From: Suilimivivens sp964393865
Lineage (GTDB): Bacteria; Bacillota; Clostridia; Lachnospirales; Lachnospiraceae
Direction of reading: 5' to 3'
Assembly (NCBI GenBank): GCA_964393865.1
Contig: CAYMUW010000068.1
Span: 1-9,046, forward strand
Length of the DNA stretch: 9,046 nucleotides
This document shows, in pieces, positions 6,368-9,046 of this stretch (its first letter is position 1; every line of letters starts with the position of its first letter). The translations under genes were made by a program, and so were the position numbers. The notes beneath the pieces are model-generated. The model saw only the letters and a list, made by a program, of their open reading frames with translations, was not told where the DNA came from and made no database searches.

Positions 6368-6428
6368 AGAGGTTAAAGGAAACAAAGGCGTAGAGCATAA
6401 AAGGTATGCTTGGGTTTCCTTTGCCTCT
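6368..6428 (+). other. Long two-part hairpin between secY and adk
   Basis: AGAGG (6368-6372) pairs with CCTCT (6424-6428). After a small bulge, AAAGGAAAC (6375-6383) pairs perfectly with GTTTCCTTT (6414-6422). Inside the loop a second hairpin forms from AGCAT (6394-6398) and ATGCT (6406-6410). No U-tract follows, so it is not an intrinsic terminator. It could stabilise an mRNA end, be an RNase III-type cut site, or limit read-through from the ribosomal genes into adk. Confidence 0.6.
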
Positions 6429-6469
6429 ATCTTGCGTTCTGGAATAGAGAAAGAAGAAAGAGGCTGAAT

Positions 6470-7111
6470 ATGAAAATTATTATGTTAGGGGCACCTGGCG
6501 CCGGAAAGGGAACACAGGCCAAAATGATTGCGGAAAAATACAGTGTTCCTCATGTTTCCACAGGTGATATTTTCAGAGCCAATATCAAGAACGGAACAGA
6601 GCTTGGTATGGAGGCTAAAAAATACATGGATCAGGGACTTCTCGTTCCCGATGAGCTTACCGTAAGGATACTGCTTGACAGAGTGGCACAGGATGACTGC
6701 AAGAACGGTTATGTCCTGGATGGCTTCCCGAGAACCATCCCTCAAGCAGAGGTGCTGGACGGAGCACTTTCTGAGATAGGCGACAAGATCGACTATGCAA
6801 TCAATGTGGATGTTCCCGACGAGAACATAGTCAGAAGAATGGGCGGCAGACGGGCTTGCCTTTCCTGTGGTGCAACTTACCACATAGAACATATTCCTCC
6901 CAAGCAGGAGGGGATTTGTGATACCTGTGGCAAGGAGCTGGTTCTCCGTGATGATGATAAGCCGGAGACAGTGAAGAACCGCCTGGATGTTTATCACAAG
7001 CAGACCCAGCCGCTGATTGATTTTTATGAGGCAAAGGGAATCCTGAAGAGTGTGGACGGAACTGTTCCCATGAATGAAGTGTTTGCAGCGATTGTTGCAA
7101 TTTTAGGATAG
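6470..7111 (+). CDS. adk: Adenylate kinase
   Basis: A 213-residue long-form adenylate kinase, which interconverts ATP + AMP and 2 ADP in the cytoplasm. It has the P-loop GAPGAGKGT (7-15), the AMP-binding STGDIFR (30-36), DGFPRT (84-89) and a LID domain with a structural zinc site formed by C130, C133, C150 and C153. All four ligands are cysteines; in Bacillus subtilis the fourth is an aspartate. I start it at the ATG at 6470, preceded by AGAGG at 6459-6463. An in-frame TTG at 6410 lies inside the hairpin and would add 20 residues before the P-loop strand. Its position between secY and map is the classical Gram-positive order. Confidence 0.97.
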   Translation: MKIIMLGAPGAGKGTQAKMIAEKYSVPHVSTGDIFRANIKNGTELGMEAKKYMDQGLLVPDELTVRILLDRVAQDDCKNGYVLDGFPRTIPQAEVLDGALSEIGDKIDYAINVDVPDENIVRRMGGRRACLSCGATYHIEHIPPKQEGICDTCGKELVLRDDDKPETVKNRLDVYHKQTQPLIDFYEAKGILKSVDGTVPMNEVFAAIVAILG

Positions 7112-7126
7112 TAAGAGAGGGCTATA

Positions 7127-7891
7127 ATGGCTGTAACAATTAAGTCGGAACGTGAAATAGAATTGATGCGTGAATCCTGCAAAATACTTGCGGAGGTTCA
7201 CGCAAAGCTTGGTGAAGCGGTAAAGCCCGGTATCTCCACGGGTGAAATTAATGCACTGGGAGAGCAGATGATACGCAGCTATGGCTGTGTGCCTAATTTC
7301 CTGAATTATAACGGATACCCGGCCTCCATTTGTGTTTCTGTCAATGATGAGGTGGTGCATGGCATTCCCTCTAATGTCAGAATCTTAAAAGAGGGTGACA
7401 TTGTCAGTCTGGATGCGGGATTGATCTATCAGGGCTATCATTCCGATGCGGCCAGAACTCATGCGGTAGGGAAAATCAGTGATGAGGCAGCGCAGCTGAT
7501 TGCGGTTACCAGACAAAGCTTTTTTGAGGGCATCAAATATGCGCGGGAGAGCTGTCATCTTTATGATATCTCCAATGCCATTGATGCATATTGTACGAAG
7601 TTTGGCTACGGCGTGGTGCGGGATCTGGTTGGACACGGCATAGGCACCAGTCTTCATGAAGATCCTCAGATACCGAATTTCAGGCAGTGGCGCCGGGGAA
7701 TACGGTTAAGAGCCGGTATGACGCTTGCCATTGAACCTATGATTAATATGGGAAGCTGCTGCGTGAAATGGCTTGATGACGATTGGACGGTGGTTACACA
7801 GGACGGATCTCTGTCGGCACATTATGAGAATACGGTGCTGATTACCAAGGGAGAGCCTGAGATACTTACATTGCTGCCGGGTATGGATTAA
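7127..7891 (+). CDS. map: Methionine aminopeptidase type I
   Basis: A 254-residue enzyme that removes the initiator methionine from nascent proteins after deformylation, using a two-metal centre. All five expected metal ligands are visible: D96 and D107 (in DAGLIYQGYHSDAART), H170 (GHGIGTSLHE), E203 (AIEPM) and E234 (HYENT). The substrate-contacting H78 (VVHGIP) and H177 are also present. The protein lacks an N-terminal zinc-finger or SH3-binding extension, so it is the short type Ia form. GAGAGG at 7114-7119 is the ribosome binding site. It lies 15 bases after adk, with which it is probably cotranscribed. Confidence 0.97.
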   Translation: MAVTIKSEREIELMRESCKILAEVHAKLGEAVKPGISTGEINALGEQMIRSYGCVPNFLNYNGYPASICVSVNDEVVHGIPSNVRILKEGDIVSLDAGLIYQGYHSDAARTHAVGKISDEAAQLIAVTRQSFFEGIKYARESCHLYDISNAIDAYCTKFGYGVVRDLVGHGIGTSLHEDPQIPNFRQWRRGIRLRAGMTLAIEPMINMGSCCVKWLDDDWTVVTQDGSLSAHYENTVLITKGEPEILTLLPGMD

Positions 7892-7909
7892 GAAAAGGCA
7901 GGGGTGAAA

Positions 7910-8188
7910 ATGATCGGAATGTTTGCCATATCAAAAGCTGGACATGATAAAGGAAAAATGTATGTCGTAATTGACGAGGAAAATGATTTACTTTATCTGG
8001 CTGACGGGAAAATCAGAAAGCTGGAAAATCCCAAAAAGAAAAAGAAAAAGCATCTGCAGATAGTCGGTAAGGATCTTGATCCGGTGATCGTGCAGAAGCT
8101 GACTCAAAAGCAGACTCTATATAATGAAGAAATAAAGCATGCCATTAAGGCCAGGACAAATAAGGAGGTAACAGATGTCAAAGGCTGA
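7910..8188 (+). CDS. Small KOW-domain RNA-binding protein (L14e/L6e/L27e-like, YbzG type)
   Basis: A 92-residue basic protein. Residues about 5-32 (FAISKAGHDKGKMYVVIDEE and following) look like a KOW motif of the kind found in eukaryotic and archaeal L14e/L27e. Next comes a run of six lysines (42-47) and a probably helical, charged C-terminal half. In Bacillus subtilis the gene at this site, between map and infA, is ybzG, of poorly known function; I infer orthology from position and motif. Possible roles are ribosome or rRNA binding. The ATG at 7910 is preferred over a GTG at 7904, which lies in the AGGGGTGA ribosome binding site (7900-7907). The end overlaps infA by 14 bases. Confidence 0.85.
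   Translation: MIGMFAISKAGHDKGKMYVVIDEENDLLYLADGKIRKLENPKKKKKKHLQIVGKDLDPVIVQKLTQKQTLYNEEIKHAIKARTNKEVTDVKG
8162..8168 (+). promoter_or_regulatory. infA ribosome binding site inside the KOW gene
   Basis: AAGGAGG lies 6 bases before the infA ATG and within the last codons of the upstream gene. Together with the 14-base gene overlap it points to coupled translation of the KOW protein and IF1. Confidence 0.85.
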
Positions 8189-8393
8189 CGTAATTGAGAT
8201 TGAAGGAACTGTTGTGGAAAAGCTTCCCAATACCATGTTTCAGGTTGAATTGGAGAATGGACACAGAGTGCTGGCACATATCAGCGGTAAGTTGAGACAG
8301 AATTTTATTCGTATTCTTCCCGGTGATAAGGTGACCCTGGAATTGTCTCCCTATGATTTGAGCAAGGGAAGGATTATTTGGAGAGATAAATAA
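8175..8393 (+). CDS. infA: Translation initiation factor IF-1
   Basis: A 72-residue single OB-fold (S1-like) protein of exactly the usual length. It starts MSKADVIEIEGTVVEKLPN and carries LENGHRVLAHISGKLR (about 26-41), IRILPGDKVTLELSPYDL (45-62) and GRIIWR (65-70), all IF-1 hallmarks. IF-1 binds the 30S A site during initiation and works with IF-2 and IF-3. The gene overlaps the KOW gene by 14 bases in a different frame. It is followed by a 239-base gap full of hairpins before rpmJ, whereas infA and rpmJ often lie close together in other Gram-positive bacteria. Confidence 0.98.
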   Translation: MSKADVIEIEGTVVEKLPNTMFQVELENGHRVLAHISGKLRQNFIRILPGDKVTLELSPYDLSKGRIIWRDK

Positions 8394-8395
8394 AA

Positions 8396-8455
8396 AGACG
8401 AAAAGAATTTCTAAGATTTTACAGTACAAAATCTAAGAAATTCTATGTTTCGTCT
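8396..8455 (+). other. Long 25-pair hairpin after infA
   Basis: AGACGAAA (8396-8403) pairs with TTTCGTCT (8448-8455). Continuing inward, AGAATTTCTAAGATTTT (8404-8420) pairs with AAAATCTAAGAAATTCT (8428-8444) with a single A-A mismatch. A three-base bulge (8445-8447) sits on the right arm, and the loop is ACAGTAC. No U-tract follows on the plus strand. On the minus strand the stem is followed by TTTTTATTTA, so it would look like a terminator only for antisense transcription. It starts 3 bases after the infA stop and may protect or end the upstream mRNA. Confidence 0.7.
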
Positions 8456-8457
8456 CA

Positions 8458-8480
8458 GAAGAATTGCGAGGCAATTCTTC
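8458..8480 (+). other. Perfect 10-pair hairpin
   Basis: GAAGAATTGC (8458-8467), loop GAG, GCAATTCTTC (8471-8480), with no mismatch. It lies 3 bases after the longer hairpin that follows infA. There is no T-run after it, so classic intrinsic termination is unlikely. Confidence 0.7.
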
Positions 8481-8487
8481 CAAAGGT

Positions 8488-8534
8488 CGGCATGTATGTT
8501 TGCAAAGATGCTATGCATTCTTGTTGGCATGCCG
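8488..8534 (+). other. Third hairpin of the infA-rpmJ gap
   Basis: CGGCATG (8488-8494) pairs with CATGCCG (8528-8534). Inside, GATGC (8507-8511) pairs with GCATT (8515-8519) including one wobble, extendable outward by CAA/TTG (8503-8505 with 8521-8523) across a mismatch. It ends about 38 bases before the rpmJ promoter. Confidence 0.5.
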
Positions 8535-8571
8535 CACGGGAAATAAAACGAATATAAATGCAAGATTTGTC

Positions 8572-8600
8572 TTGTATTTGTAGATATATCATGCTATAAT
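8572..8600 (+). promoter_or_regulatory. Extended -10 promoter for rpmJ and the alpha block
   Basis: A perfect TATAAT (8595-8600) is preceded by TG at 8592-8593, making an extended -10 element. TTGTAT (8572-8577) stands 17 bases upstream as a modest -35. Transcription should start near 8606-8608, leaving a short leader of about 26 bases with a T6 run (8612-8617) and the rpmJ ribosome binding site (AAAGGAGG, 8618-8625). It would let rpmJ, rpsM and downstream genes be made independently of the spc transcript. It is the best promoter match in the window. Confidence 0.7.
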
Positions 8601-8632
8601 GTAAAACGGTCTTTTTTGAAAGGAGGTTTAAC

Positions 8633-8746
8633 ATGAAGGTTAGATCATCAGTAAAACCGATTTGCGAGAAATGCAAAATCATCAAGAGAAAAGGACGTAT
8701 CAGAGTTATCTGTGAGAATCCGAAGCACAAGCAAAGACAAGGATAA
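8633..8746 (+). CDS. rpmJ: 50S ribosomal protein L36 (bL36), zinc-binding
   Basis: A 37-residue protein, MKVRSSVKPICEKCKIIKRK and then GRIRVICENPKHKQRQG, exactly the family's short form. It has the zinc ligands C11, C14, C27 and H32. L36 is the smallest large-subunit protein and ties together 23S rRNA helices near the L7/L12 stalk base. The AAAGGAGG site (8618-8625) lies 7 bases before the ATG at 8633. Folded gaps isolate the gene on both sides, 239 bases before and 265 after, so it may be transcribed from its own promoter. Confidence 0.98.
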   Translation: MKVRSSVKPICEKCKIIKRKGRIRVICENPKHKQRQG

Positions 8747-9011
8747 TCCACTGCGTTAGTTCTACAAAGGCTGCTTAGGCAGCATAGATAGAAGCAGGAG
8801 GGTTCTTGTCCGATTAGTGTGAAAGCGGCTGCAGTGCAGCATCAGGCTGTACTGATTTCCATATAATTGTACGACGGAGCCTTAGTGATTACTTCTTGAT
8901 TCGTGAATGCTTCATTCGCGTAAGATCGGAAACGTCCGGTTGGGCGTAATTTGCCCCAATCAATTAGTATCAGCACATAAGATGTGCGTAAAGAAAATGG
9001 AGGAAACGTAA
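8747..9011 (+). promoter_or_regulatory. Candidate structured leader upstream of rpsM
   Basis: This 265-base gap has no gene but many stem-loops. They are GCTGC/GCAGC (8770-8783), GCTGC/GCAGC (8828-8840), ATCAG/CTGAT (8841-8856), CGTGAATG/CATTCGCG (8902-8920, eight pairs with one wobble), GGTTGGGC/GCCCCAATC (8938-8961, one bulge) and GCACAT/ATGTGC (8973-8987). TCCGAT (8809-8814) can pair with ATCGGA (8925-8930) and close a multi-branched domain. CGGA/TCCG (8927-8938) is a competing hairpin. The rpsM ribosome binding site GGAGG (8999-9003) follows. The layout resembles ribosomal-protein autoregulatory leaders. The ligand is unknown. Confidence 0.55.
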
Positions 9012-9046
9012 ATGGCTCGTATTGCAGGTGTTGACTTACCGAGAGA
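9012..9046 (+). CDS. rpsM: 30S ribosomal protein S13 (uS13), first 11 codons
   Basis: The frame opens at the ATG at 9012 with MARIAGVDLPR and runs off the window. This is the standard N-terminus of bacterial S13, which contacts the P-site tRNA and bridges to the 50S in the head of the 30S. GGAGG at 8999-9003 is the ribosome binding site, 8 bases upstream. Its place after rpmJ is the normal start of the alpha operon (S13, S11, S4, RNA polymerase alpha, L17), though only this fragment is visible. Confidence 0.95.
   Translation, partial: MARIAGVDLPR

Noticed and set aside
8455..8751. Minus-strand reading frame of about 98 codons over the infA-rpmJ gap and rpmJ
   Set aside because: It is antisense to a certain gene (rpmJ), covers inverted repeats and has no recognisable domain or matching ribosome binding site.
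8796..8817. AGGAGGG followed by TTG TCC GAT TAG as a tiny leader peptide
   Set aside because: The spacing between the ribosome binding site and TTG is about 3 bases, too short, and a three-codon reading frame with a TTG start is not convincing.
8862..8867. TATAAT in the rpmJ-rpsM gap as a second promoter for rpsM
   Set aside because: No -35-like hexamer lies 16-18 bases upstream (the bases there read like GCATCA) and there is no TG extension. It falls in the unpaired middle of a structured region.

Overview
This window is a stretch of the conserved S10-spc-alpha ribosomal protein cluster, all on the plus strand, from a Gram-positive Clostridia, most likely a member of the Lachnospiraceae. 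The evidence is the gene order (L16-L29-S17-L14-L24-L5-S14-S8-L6-L18-S5-L30-L15-SecY-Adk-Map-KOW protein-IF1-L36-S13), strong AGGAGG-type ribosome binding sites before nearly every gene, a zinc-ribbon S14, a zinc-binding Adk with four cysteines, and a small KOW protein (YbzG type) between map and infA. The family assignment within Clostridia is by resemblance of the protein sequences and is not certain.

Layout. Bases 1-497 hold the end of the S10 operon equivalent: the 3' part of rplP overlapping rpmC. Bases 565-5032 hold rpsQ and the spc block (rplN, rplX, rplE, rpsZ, rpsH, rplF, rplR, rpsE, rpmD, rplO), followed after one base by secY (5034-6350). Bases 6470-8393 hold adk, map, the KOW gene and infA. 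Bases 8633-9046 hold rpmJ and the first codons of rpsM. Most gene gaps are 10-30 bases and carry only a ribosome binding site, so the cluster reads as one transcription unit with internal entry points. The products together supply ribosomal subunits, the protein export channel (SecY), nucleotide balance (Adk), N-terminal methionine removal (Map) and translation initiation (IF1).

The genes are ordinary. What is unusual is that four of the gaps are long and strongly folded. The rpsH-rplF gap (159 bases) folds on paper into a hairpin followed by a compact three-way junction with a GUGA tetraloop. The secY-adk gap (119 bases) holds a long two-part hairpin and a possible promoter. The infA-rpmJ gap (239 bases) has three successive hairpins and then a good extended -10 promoter. 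The rpmJ-rpsM gap (265 bases) has at least six stem-loops, a duplicated small stem-loop and competing helices, which resembles an autoregulatory ribosomal-protein leader. I see no mobile element, CRISPR, tRNA or rRNA gene and no novel protein system. The structured gaps are the only candidates for something undescribed, and their function is inference.
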